From positions 8,892,253 through 8,956,252 of the forward strand of contig JAPTHN010000019.1 of the NCBI GenBank assembly GCA_026936325.1: 64,000 nt of DNA, read 5' to 3'. Positions 11,521-22,201 of this stretch are shown piece by piece; positions within the stretch are counted from its first letter, which is position 1; each line of letters begins with the position of its first letter. The position numbers and the translations under genes were made by a program. This stretch comes from Platynereis dumerilii (lineage: Eukaryota; Annelida; Polychaeta; Phyllodocida; Nereididae). The notes below the pieces were generated by a model. The model did not search any database and was not told the origin of the DNA. It was given only the letters and a program-made list of their open reading frames with translations.

Positions 11521-12110
11521 TCATGTCAGTAGAGCGTGTGATGGCAATCCGCTTTCCTTTGAAGTACATGTTATTGAAACAAAAACATGTAAAAATGGTA
11601 TTGTCAGTTGCAGATGCATTAGCCTGTGGATTGAATACAATATACATCTTCGTACATCGACTAACCATGGATGGACGTTGCATCCCCAGGATCTGCAAAT
11701 CCTTATATATGAAAAGAGGCTGTCACATATTTATATTTCATTTGTTTACTTCATCCCTGGCCTACTTCTGATAACCATATGCTCTGCCATATTGTACCTT
11801 GAGAAAGAGAATGAACAACTTGGAACTTGGGCAATCTTCAGTCATCTCAACTGCAAATTTAAAAGCTACCACATCTTTCATTTACATTACCATACTTTTC
11901 ATAGGATGCTTCAGTCTGGATAATGTAATTTTCATTCAATACACAATGAATAAGCGCCAATTCAGCGCAACTGGCATGTCACGCTTGTTGATGTCACTCA
12001 ACTCATCAATAAATCCACTCATTTATTTCATCAAAATGGACTTCATGAAAGATGCCTTGCTTCGTCTGATCCTGTGTAGTGGCGCAAGGAAATCAAATCT
12101 ATACTGCTGA
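11476..12110 (+). pseudogene. Decayed GPCR copy (exon 2, frameshifted)
   Basis: Acceptor TTTTTCAG then exon 2 of the receptor family: WNLAFMSVERVMAIRF, TM4, TM5 (FVYFIPG), loop 3 (RKRMNNLELGQSSVISTANL), TM6 (FIGCFSLD) and TM7 (NPLIY). Compared with the gene at 12939 the frame slips once near 11690, between the TM4-5 loop and TM5, and returns near 11800 just before RKRMNN. The pattern fits a 1-base and a 2-base deletion that together restore frame. No exon 1 lies upstream. I call it a pseudogene. Its loop-3 and TM6-TM7 parts remain close to the intact genes, so the loss is fairly recent. Sequencing errors at both slips are possible but would not explain the missing first exon. Confidence 0.85.
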
Positions 12111-12938
12111 TATTAGTTTTAAAGATTTACTAACGCATGTTTCTCAGTGTCTATTGGGGGCATGAAGACGCGTCCTCCGACATGAGACCGGTGTCACCAT
12201 CCATATGAAAATTAATGCCTCAGTCCCTTTCTTGTGACACACCCCTTTCTCAAAGAAAATCTCATTGTTTGCTGTCCCGGCTGACTTACTGTTGGATACT
12301 TTGTATAATGAAGCAATGCATTACTTGATCAAACAACAACCTTTTAGGCTGACAAATATTGACCAAAACAAGCTTCTACCACAAACAATATAAAAAAAGT
12401 CTTTTATTTAGTTTAATGCGAAAGAAAAGCAAATAAGTTCATTGTGAGCATTGCTTTCTTTGCTAGAATACACATCATTATTCATGTCAGACATCAGCAT
12501 TGAAAAATGATGCAAGGTTTGATAATGCATCATTGCGTTCAAGAAACAATTCTGGCTTCCAACTTAAAAGCTTAACATCATACCTGCTACTGCCAGGATA
12601 CGGGGACACAACGCAGAGTGTCTCCGTTGGTTACAGCAACAGTCTGTTTTGAAGGCCACTTGCAGTTGTTGTCACTTCTCTCGTTGCTGGTCATATTATT
12701 ACATGATCCACTGCACCATTTTGGAGACAACTCTTCAGATACTTTTATGAATTCCATTATGTTTAATCCATCCAGAGCTTATCATGCATTCGACAAATGC
12801 ACAATGTCATTTTCATTGAGACAAGTCTGCTTGATTCGTTGCATCGAATCATACTTTAATGCCAAGCAAAGGACTTCAGAGTGCTGCAACAGAACAAAAA
12901 CTTTTGTGACAGTTTAGACAAACTTTCACAAGGAAAAG
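12110..12938. other. Duplicated flank and upstream region of the next GPCR
   Basis: Matches 6591-7140 in several ordered stretches (see that entry). The 12618-12917 open frame has no recognisable domain and is probably untranslated leader or promoter DNA of the gene at 12939. No promoter element could be assigned. Confidence 0.5.
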
Positions 12939-14166
12939 ATGACTACTGATTTCACTGAATATATGAACACAACTTCCACAAGTGACAATGTCAGCAAATT
13001 GATGAATGCAAGAGAAAGTGGCATAGGAATTTCAATTGATGTGGATGTATATGATGGATTGCAACTAATACTTTTAGTTATTGGCATAATTGGTAATATC
13101 TTGATCCTTGTGGTGCTACATAATAGTAAAGGGCATTTACAACCAGTGACTATGACTTTAGTAAAGCACCAGTCGATTATAGATGCAGCAGTCTGTGTAA
13201 CTCTGATTGCACATAAGATCCTTCCCAGTTTCTGGATATCTGGCATTCATTACATTGATGTCTTTCTATGCCATGTTTTTCGTCCTTATGGTAAGTACTT
13301 AAGGTAAACTATACTCGTATCTGTGACCTAACTATGATAGAGTGGTGATCATAACTTAATAAATAAGTAAGTGAAACTGTTGATGTGTTGCTACTTGGGC
13401 AAAGCTAAGCTTTCTCCTTCCAAACTGTCTTCATTTGGTTGTCATTCTATTCATCTTTAATTTCCTAAAGCAAGATAAACTAGTGTGTGATCAAAACCTT
13501 TTTAATATTCCTTTCTTTTCAGTGCCATACTACATTTTCCTTATCAGTTCAGTGTGGACCCTCGTCCTCATGTCAGGTGAACGTTTGATGGCAATCCGCT
13601 TTCCATTAAAGTATATTTTACTGAAGGAGAAACATGTTATTTTGGCCTTGGTGGTCATTGATATATTAGCAATTTTATTGAATATAATATACATGTTTGT
13701 GTTTCACTTAACTGATGATGGCGATTGCGTTAAGTCAGAAAATATTCAAATTCTAAGAATTGAAAAAATATTGTTGTACATATTTATTGTGTTGATTTAC
13801 TTTGTCCCATGTATATTACTTATTAGCATGTACTCAGTCATACTATACAGCCTAAGGAGAAGAATGAATAACTCTGAACTAGGACAATCATCAGTCATCT
13901 CCACTGCAAATTCAAAAGCTACGAAATCCTTTGTTTACGTAACGATACTTTTCATTGGATCTTACACTCTGGACAATGTGTATTTCTTCCAATATTTAAA
14001 GGGCATGCCGCAATACCCTACAACTAGCATCTCGCGCTACTTGATGTCAGTGAATTCCTTCCTGAATCCGCTCATATATTTCGTCAAAATGGACTTCATG
14101 AAAGATGCCCTGCTTCGTTTGATCAAGTGTAGAGGCAGACAAGAAACACAAATCAACCATCCTTGA
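12939..14166 (+). CDS. Rhodopsin-like (class A) GPCR, orphan, two exons
   Basis: Join 12939-13290 and 13523-14166, about 331 residues, with the same phase-1 TM3 intron as the gene at 4748 (donor TTATG then GTAAGT; acceptor CTTTTCAG). The N terminus has several N-x-S/T sites (NTT, NVS). Landmarks: TM1 GNILIL, TM2 HQSIID, TM3 cysteine in FLCHVF, SGERLMAIRF for the DRY region, loop 3 NNSELGQSSVISTANSKATK, TM6 FIGSYTLD where CWxP is usual, TM7 NPLIYFVKMDF. The open frame beginning at 13435 is read-through of the intron. Known: seven-helix plasma-membrane receptor. Inferred: a recent tandem paralogue of 4748. The ligand is unknown. Confidence 0.92.
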
Positions 14167-14344
14167 TCTTGAAATTATTATGTTTCATTATGGAAGCCTG
14201 TCATTTTCATTAAAGAAACATTTGTAGCATCAGAGATCTGCTTGTGTATTTGAATATTTCAGTCCAATTTTTGGTATGATTGATCGAAGTATAAAGCTAT
14301 TGCTATAATCATGTCATAATGTGTAGATCAATGCTCAATAATTT

Positions 14345-15905
14345 GGAAATAGGTTGTGCATGCTTTTGCATATGACTGATGCTAAGTAGTTCATACCTTT
14401 CAGTGTGACTGAGGCTAAGTTGTGCATACTTTTGTGTGACTGATGCTAAGTTGTGCATACTTTTGTGTGTGACTGATGCTAAGTAGTGCATAGGGGAGAC
14501 CGGGGTAAGTTGTGCCATTTTTTTCGTCAAGCTTATTTTCCGAAAAACCAAAGCTTAATCATGCAATCTGAAAATCAGACATCAAAATATAATATGTTGG
14601 CCAGAATCAAGTTTCAGGGCAGTCCGACCATTGAGAAGATCATGGCAGGCATTTGAAAAAAGTAGGTCAAGTGGCACAACTTGCCCCGGTGCCGGGGTAA
14701 GTTGTGCCTCGTGAACGGGTAAGTTGTGCCGCCTAATTTATTCCAAAAAAATCTTGTATTTCACCCGTTTCTTCAGATAGATCATTTGTATCATGTTTTT
14801 AACGCATGACTGACATGTTACATGAAACTAATCAGACATTTATGAGCCATTTTATACACAAATTAAAAATATTGAAAATACCAAAATTATTTATTTTTTT
14901 TATTAACACGTGTTCCTTTCAGTGTAAGTTATTTCACAACATTTTTAGGCCTTGCGTAAAATTAAGACAAAAAAAGGTGAATAAAATATTAATTCCTATG
15001 TCATACCATTGGCACAACTCACCCCAATCAAAACGGCACAACTTACCCCAAATTGTTTTTCTGGATGAAACTGGTTGTCAAAAATTAACAAACGATGCAA
15101 AATGAAATCTAACAACAGAAATGTCTAGATATACCTCTTAACTCCATCCTACCAGAGGGACATCATCTTATTACGAATACCAAATGACTGAGAAACCAGA
15201 ATGTCAGTCCTCTACACTTCAAGTTTTCAGCAACAAAATTGAATTTATTAATGTAGCTTTTCATACCATTATATTTGTTAGTTTTTTTCTTGGTGCCTGA
15301 TGATGTTGACCAAGTTAAGTGGGTATATATGGGTGGCATTGCCTTCTTTGCCCAGTTCTTCATTTAACCCCAACAGAGGGTGGCACAACTTACCCCGCGG
15401 CACAACTTTCCCCGGTCTCCCCTACTTTTGCATGTGACTGATGCTAAGCAGTACATACTTTTGTGTGTGACTGATGCTAAGTTGTGTATAATTGTGTGTG
15501 ACTGATGCTAATTTGTGCATACATGTGTTTGCGACTGACGCTAAGTTGTGCACACTTTTGCGTGTGACTGATGCTGAGTTGTGCATACTTTTGCATTTGA
15601 CTGATGCTAAGTTGTGCATACTTTTGCATGTGACTGATGCTAAGTAGTGCATACTTTTGTGTGTGACTGAGGCTAAGTTGTGCATACTTTTGCATGTGAC
15701 TGATGCTAAGTTGTGCATACTTTTGTGTGTGACTGATACTAAGTTTTGCATACTTTTGCATGTGACTGATGCCAAGTTGTGCATACTTTTGCATGTGGCT
15801 GATGCTAAGTTGTGCATACTTTTGCATGTGACTGATGCTAAGTTGGGCATACTTTTGCATGTGACTGATGCTAAGTTGTGCATACTATTGTGTGTGACTG
15901 ATGTT
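14345..15905. repeat. 33-bp minisatellite, split by a transposon
   Basis: A 33-bp unit (GTGCATACTTTTGCATGTGA then CTGATGCTAAGTT) runs through 14345-14490 and resumes at 15423-15905. One unit is cut exactly at TA by the element at 14493-15422. Because 33 is divisible by three it yields long repetitive open frames on both strands, which I do not regard as genes. Confidence 0.9.
14493..15422. mobile_element. 930-bp TA-target transposon with GGGGAGACC ends
   Basis: Ends are inverted: GGGGAGACCGGGGTAAGTTG on the left and CCCCGGTCTCCCC on the right, with TA on both sides. Removing the element and one TA restores the minisatellite unit (GTGCA TA CTTTTG), which proves insertion. The motif GGTAAGTTGTGCC occurs several times near the left end and inverted near the right end, like a cluster of subterminal protein-binding sites. 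No transposase remains. TA targeting suggests Tc1/mariner or a related IS630-type superfamily. Related to 16987-18950. Confidence 0.85.
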
Positions 15906-15960
15906 TCTATCTCTTCCATTGGTGTTCCTTTATTAGCAGCACATAAGGTCCCTACAGAGA

Positions 15961-16067
15961 CCCAGCAAACACTGACGTTCATAAAATGTTGAATTAATGT
16001 CATAAAAACGTTAAAAACCAAAGTAAAGTTTTTAAAAGGTTTTTTTAATGTTAGCGTGTGTGCTGGG
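15961..16067. mobile_element. ~107-bp MITE, CCCAGCAAACAC ends
   Basis: Starts CCCAGCAAACAC and ends GTGTGTGCTGGG. The middle has AAAATGTTGAAT and TAAAAACGTTAAAAACC. A relative with the same layout lies at 37166-37637, where another element has inserted. Non-coding. Confidence 0.65.
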
Positions 16068-16124
16068 GAGGGTCACCTAACAGGGATTGTCTTTGATTGT
16101 ATGTATGTATATGTACACCTGGTA

Positions 16125-16168
16125 AATAAAAGTAATGTTGACTCTTGCCTCTTGACTCTTGACTCTAG
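16125..16168 (+). repeat. Probable 3' tail of a non-LTR element
   Basis: GGTAAATAAAAGTAATGTTG is followed by three or four imperfect copies of TTGACTC. Short tandem words after an A-rich segment resemble the tails of the LINEs at 26153 (GAGTCT) and 28868 (CTTGAGT). Only the tail is evident. Confidence 0.4.
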
Positions 16169-16169
16169 A

Positions 16170-16986
16170 AGGTACATTTATAAGCGTTCAATATTTGTGA
16201 CAGTCATGTCTGATAATTGTGTCTGCCTATATTGCCACCAGGGGACATGGAGTTAGTTTCAACAACGGAAGCTCCACCTAGTAATGGAAATGGGTTGGAG
16301 CTTTGGAGAGCTGAGCTCCCTTAATCAAAAATCTGGGAGAGCTGTGCTCTGCTGCAGCTCCTCCTGTGATCAGTGGTGAATTTACAATTATCATATTTAT
16401 TATTTTAGTCCTCCATGTATTTTTAGCCATAATAGTTATTATGTTTTGGTGGTAGAATTTTTTATTTAAAAATTTGGAAAGGCGTGCCACTGCTGCACCA
16501 GGCAATAGTTCTCCCAATGAAAATTTCCATTTTCATCACTGGCTCCACCCATTGTAATATTTTGCTCTGATCAATTTCTCCATCGTAGTCTACTTAATCA
16601 GTTGCATAACTAGGGAGTCTCGAGCGGGGGTCACCTTGGGGGGGGGCACCCAATTCTCTGGGAATGGAGGCACCCATTATAATTTATACTAACTGTATAT
16701 TTTAGCAAAAGTCAAGAAATTCATATGGGGGCACCTGGGGGGCATATGTCCAATATGGAGGGGGGGCACGAAAACAAACATTTTTTGCGTGCGAAAGATG
16801 GCCATGTTTTTTTATTAAAATTTAACATTACAGTTTTTCATTGTCTGCAGTAGGTACATTTGGAGGTTGGTCCTGTCGATGTTTGTGTCAGAGTTTTAAA
16901 ATCCTTTGAGGTCACTGGTAGTGTATAGACCAACTGGGAGTGGGACATGTCACAAATCAAAGATGAACTATGAAGGTATACCTATA
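16170..16986. other. No gene recognised
   Basis: Contains short G runs near 16640 and 16755. The open frame at 16278-16517 has no recognisable domain. Confidence 0.4.
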
Positions 16987-18950
16987 GGAGAGACCGGGTA
17001 TAGTAGATCTCTGGCCCCGGACCCTGGGGTAGGTAGATCCTTTGTGAATTTTAAGAGTATACACTATATATTTTAGGAAGTTGGCAATAATCAGATATTG
17101 AGTGATTATATTCATGATAGGTTTACCCGGTCAATCCTAGATTTGTGATGTCTTTAGAATTAAAGTTATGAGACAAAAACTGTTTTTACCACAAAAAAGT
17201 TAGATTGTGTTAAGTGACCCCTTGGGCCGATTTCACCAAGATAGTTTTAACAGTTAGTCCAGGTCTTAACAGCCTTATACCTGGTTTAGTGAAGTCCCTT
17301 TCAGCAACTGAGTTTTAGTCTATAGACTAGTCAAGGTTCAGTGGTTGACAATTTATTGTTAGACAACTTACAGATTAGTGATGTCAAACTGTTAAAGTGG
17401 TGTCCCTTTGGGGCTGACCAGATAGTACATGAGGGGATGGGGGGGGGGTTGGCTGGACTTTTGATGAAAAAGAGGTTCAGCACATGACACTGGAAAATAA
17501 AAGTTTGTTCACCACATAAAAAAAGAAGAAGTTTTTTTTCACCCAGTGCATAAGTCAGACACACCTCCAAAGCTGGCCAATGCACAAGTTTTCTTACATG
17601 TATGTTACAAAGATGAGGCCAGTTTCACCATTTCAAACGCTTTGGTAAATCATAGAGCAAAGATTCTTATAGATATCAAAATGAACTGGCAAAAAAAAAA
17701 AAACATAACATGAAGCTAAAAATTCGGGCCAGCAATCTAATATTTATACTGAAATTTATGCCGTCTAGATGATGCAATTCAAAATATGTCGCTAAAGCAG
17801 GTCAGAGACCTCAACACCAAGATGTCACCAAGATGTGACTTCTCGTCACATTTTGCTCATTTGTGGAAATCTAGATTACCAATTTTGAACTCATTTTGGT
17901 TCGGGTAGAGCAGGTTGATAATGTTGACTGTGATGAACACCTTGAATGTCGTCTTAAATATAGACAAAAAAGTAAATATATATATGAAAGTGGATGTTTG
18001 TGCGAGAGACTATGATACTTTGAGAATACAGTCATAGCATAGGTTGTTGTGTTGTTTGGTTGCTTGATAGCAATGATGGGTTGGTTAATGGGAAAGGGGG
18101 AAGTTTTGAACTTTTTTTTTTTTTTTCACCAAGACTTGTTGGGCAATTATATATTATAAAAATTTCCAAGCCCCTCCCTCTTTTGTTTAGCCATATCTTT
18201 GCATTTGTTTGGGAAATTGAGACATCGTGTTTGTAACAGCTGATCTGTTATCACAATATGTGTAGGCTTTCACTTAACTGAAATTCCTTGATCCTGCTCC
18301 GCTTGAGTGATTGGCTTAGCCAGACCAGGTCTCAGCTCAGACCTGGCTCAACTCTTAATACCATGTTGGTGAAAACGGGCCCTTGGGTTTCCTGAGAGCA
18401 TCATCTGGAATCAGCTTCAAAGTCCAACCTACCCACCCAGCTTTGCTGAAGTGAACCCACCAGATTTCACTTAGTACATAAATAATGTGAATACCAAATT
18501 TCCTCCAAACAGTGGTACCAGAAAAAGCCAAAAACTATTTTTGTCATGCCAGAACATGTTGATCCCAAACAGAACTCATTAAAATTGACTCTTACCCCAT
18601 CGCTGGCGTTATGGATGTCTGAGAGGCAATGCAATACTCAGGAGTCAGGAGTAAGTTGCTCCGACTAATGAGGTCTTCGACAATCAAAGAATATCATATT
18701 TCATTTTATATACATCTTTGAGGGTAAAAAGTTTAGTGATCAACTAGGGTACACCTTACCCCGCCCCACCACTGGGGTAAGTTGATCCTTTAAAAAAAAT
18801 AAGTAACAATACAACAAACCGGAGAGATATAAAGAGGAACTGACGATCAGAAATTATTAGCAACGACATAACCTGAAATTCTTACGGTATAGTTACTCTA
18901 TTCTCCGGAGGCAAAATCTGAAGTGAGTAACTGCTTGCCCCGGTCTCCCC
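16987..18950. mobile_element. TA-target transposon with nested insertion
   Basis: Left end GGAGAGACCGGG after TA at 16985; right end CCCCGGTCTCCCC before TA at 18951. The subterminal parts have CTGGGGTAGGTAGATCC (left) and CTGGGGTAAGTTGATCC (near 18773), echoing 14493-15422. Most of the interior is a second element (17224-18382). Pairing these two ends is an inference from terminal similarity. Confidence 0.65.
17224..18382. mobile_element. Nested PIF/Harbinger-like element
   Basis: Inverted ends GGGCCGATTTCACCAA and TTGGTGAAAACGGGCCC. CTTG stands on both sides, allowing a 3- or 4-bp target duplication. The GGGCC(N)GTTTCAC-type end is typical of Harbinger MITEs, which make 3-bp duplications. 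The subterminal regions are rich in AGACCTGG-like words. The open frame at 17331-17585 has no transposase motif. Confidence 0.6.
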
Positions 18951-19081
18951 TACTTTGATGCTGATGAGTTGTGCAAGAAAGAACCTTGCTCTAACATGCA
19001 TCCAAGATTCCTGCGAATCCTGCCTCTTGTTGACATGTGATAGAGAGAGAAAAGAAGAAAGCCATATATTGTTTTACATTT

Positions 19082-19828
19082 TATTATCCTTCCAAAAAGT
19101 ATGTAGAATTTGAAAAATCTAGCAAAATTGGTATGTGACCTCACACAGATGGGGCATCGTCATTGGCTGAGGTGTGGAGTATGATGTAGTGTTGGCACAT
19201 GATGTAGTGTGCAGAATTGCCATATATGGTATATGACATATTATGAGAGTGCCATGACGCATAACTGAGTGAAAGAAGAAGATTACAAGCTGTGTGAATC
19301 AATAAACAACTGTCACTCATAAGCTGCCTGATCTGAATGTTGTTTACTGTTTGCTGCCAGTGGCATAGCTAGGGTGTCTCATGAAGGGGATGCACATTTG
19401 CACATTTTTATGGATGGATTAACTCTTCTGGGGAAGGGAGGGAGGATCAACTCGGTGATCAATCACTATATCGAAATCATGAGCAATCTTTTTTGTGTGC
19501 CCTTGCTTCAACATTGAGGGGCATACCTCCCCTCTCAGGCCAAAGATTAACATGCCTCCTCCCATGTCATTTCTGGATGTGCCACTGCGAGCCACAACTG
19601 AATGTGTTTCATTTTTACATACATGGCATGTAGTCATATGCTGGTATACTACCTCACAGATTTGATATGACATACTATGCTGAGTGAGCAATGATTGGCT
19701 GAACAACCTGTGACCTCACATGGAACGTCTGATTTCCAATGCTAACCTATGGGAACTGCCACATGATGTCACACTTCCACCTTACAAGAAAAAAATCACT
19801 TTCTACGTACTTTTTGGAAGGATAATAA
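19082..19828. mobile_element. ~750-bp MITE with CCTTCCAAAAAGTA ends
   Basis: Left TATTATCCTTCCAAAAAGTA, right TACTTTTTGGAAGGATAATA, near-perfect inverted repeats. A one-sided relative of the right end lies near 26800 (CTACGTATTTTCTGGAAGGA). The interior holds a shorter inverted element (19358-19587). Non-coding. Confidence 0.8.
19358..19587. mobile_element. Nested short MITE with CAGTGGCATAGCTAGG end
   Basis: Begins CAGTGGCATAGCTAGGG and ends TGCCACTG. The interior holds C/G-rich words such as GGGGCATACCTCCCC. Ends of this type occur in many hAT-derived MITEs, but no 8-bp duplication was seen, so the assignment is tentative. A diverged relative may lie at 39598-39752. Confidence 0.45.
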
Positions 19829-22199
19829 AGGAATAGATGGAGACAAGCTAAAAGCACAAATTAAATCCTTTGGCTATACCTCCTCCCCCTCACTGGCCCA
19901 CATGCAAAAAGATTTTTTAAAAATAATGTGCAAGCATGCACTTTAACAGCTGCTTTTAGATAGACTATCTAACTATCTGCCCATCTATTTATCTATCAAT
20001 CTATCCAATAATCTAAATTTGTCTGTATATCTCCCTCCCTTCCATCCCTCCCCTGGCTGGCACTTGGCTGTTGCTGTTGCTGCTCCTGTCACTACAACAG
20101 AACATTTAAAATTTGCGGGAAAAATATGCTTTTTAGTTTAGAAAATAAAAATTCATTGTCACAGAAGTTTACCAAAAGTTGATGGAAGCAAGATAAAACT
20201 ATATTGAGATTGTATACTAAGTTTTGAAGTGATAGATCAAATAGCGCGACCTCCTATATGGTCAGAAGCTTCCCGAAAATTCCTACTGCAATACAGGCTG
20301 AAAGCAGTTGTAAAACAGGCGATTTTTGGGAATTCATCGCATGTTGGGCCCATACCTGACAGACAAATTCTATATACACCTGTACTAAGTCCAGTGTACT
20401 TATTGGTCTCACAGAAGATCTATATATTGAAACCAATACTGGCTCAGTATCATTTAAACCGAAATTTTCTCCTTCCGGCTTTGGCAAATCTGGAAGCAGA
20501 TTTTTGCTTCCCAAATTGGCCTACTTTGTTCCCATGCAACCATGTAGACGCAGGTGCAGTGATCAATTAAACAATCTTTCAAGCTCTTTCACAAATACAG
20601 AAAAAGTCCTAAGGAAGTCTCATGTCGCATGATGCACGTCAAAATTGAAATATCACAAGCAAAAGATATGTTGTGATGCCATGGCCTCAGGATGTAGTTG
20701 TCTTCTGTTCAAATCTTCACATTTTTACATTATAAGATCTTTCTAAATTAATTTCCCTTTGATACTTCTCTTCATTTAATCTCTTCATTTAATTGTTTAT
20801 TAATTAATGAAGCATTCATCTCACTCTCTTATCGTTTCATAATGATTAGTGAAAAACAACATGCAATGGAATTAAGTGTTAGGCCTATATATAACTATTT
20901 ATATTATCGTGTTTTTTGGGTCAAATAGTTCTGGTAAAAATACTTCAATTTATTTTGCAATAAATTGCCATTTTTATACCAGTTCTTAGACTTTCTATTT
21001 CATTTGGAAACCCAAGATGACATATATACACTGCCGGCCAAATGTGTTGAAGGGGCATGCTGCTTGGCATTGCATTAGTGTTACACTTTTAAACAGCTTC
21101 TGTGTGCTCTGATTCTTATTTGATCATGGTGAAATCGACCTATGTCAGGTTGAACAGGATTATGAGAGGTAAATTAGTGAAAATAGCAGTAAAATTGCAA
21201 CAATGCTCTCAAGAAAAGGGGTGTTTTAAAGTGAGTAAGCCGTCATCATTGTTATTGAATAGAATTTTGCTTCCACTTGTTTTGACTCGTCTGAATTTTT
21301 GAGAACAACTTAGGAAATTGAGTGCCATTCATGCAGAGAATGTATGGATACTTAAATAATCCAACTTCCTATATTGATAAATTTTCTTCTGATCAGATAA
21401 GAATCCTCATACCCACAAGCAGATTTGCATTTGCATGACACTAATCCATGATGGGTGAGCAACCTACTGTTTCCAAACTTTTGTCCTGCAGTGAGTGCAC
21501 ACCTATATTTACCTAAATAGCCTTGTCTGTTTTTTACGTTCAGGAGGGTCAAGTGCAGGTGAAAGAAGCCAAGGGTAGGTGAGGGAAATGCGGGAAAGGG
21601 GAAGCAAGGGAAGACGGGGGTAGTGGTGGACAGGCAAGGTAAAAAGGGGTAAGTCCAGTAGAAAAAAGGGTGAGCTGAGGGTGGTGCTGCATCTAGTATG
21701 AGGTTGCAGGGAGTGTATTCTGCCATATAATAAGGCTTGTCAGTTTAATTAGTTGAAACGATGAGTTGATGTCATAATGAGGCTAGAATGGAAAATTCTC
21801 TGTGATCTCTTTGATACCATGGATGAGATCTAAACTACTTTGTTGACACAGAATCCCAATCGTATGAATTTGGTAACGTACAGTCCTTGCGTATTTAGAA
21901 TCCAATCTGACCCATTATAAAATTGCATCACATTTGGTACAATATTTTACGTTAATTACGCTATGCTTGGGAATAGGGATGCCAGCTGTGACACTGAGTC
22001 TGCACATGACAGCATGCTTCAACAGCATGGAATCAACTTGCATCCTAACAGGTCAGTAACATCACTCTAAACATTCGGTTGTCACTGTGACTAGTTTATG
22101 ACTACTTTAGGGTAGTAATGGTTGCAAAAATTTGGTACTGACTTCCTGGAAAATCATTTTGACTATTCTATCATAATCAAAATGACTATGTTGACTATG
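19829..22199. other. No gene recognised
   Basis: Contains a degenerate CTAT-rich run near 19965-20020 and a purine-rich stretch at 21545-21690. The open frame at 20229-20570 and its antisense shadow at 20254 show no recognisable domain or repeat match within the window, so I do not call a gene. Confidence 0.4.
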
Positions 22200-22201
22200 T
22201 A

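Noticed and set aside
12618-12917. 99-codon frame upstream of the GPCR at 12939 as a first exon
   Set aside because: The downstream Met at 12939 gives an N terminus aligned with two paralogues; this frame matches nothing and is probably leader or promoter.
15422-16021. Long open frames rich in MHNLASVT or LHVTDAKLCI
   Set aside because: Direct translations of the 33-bp minisatellite on both strands; no start context or domain.
20229-20570. 113-codon open frame as a gene
   Set aside because: No recognisable motif, no splice context, and an antisense frame of similar length.
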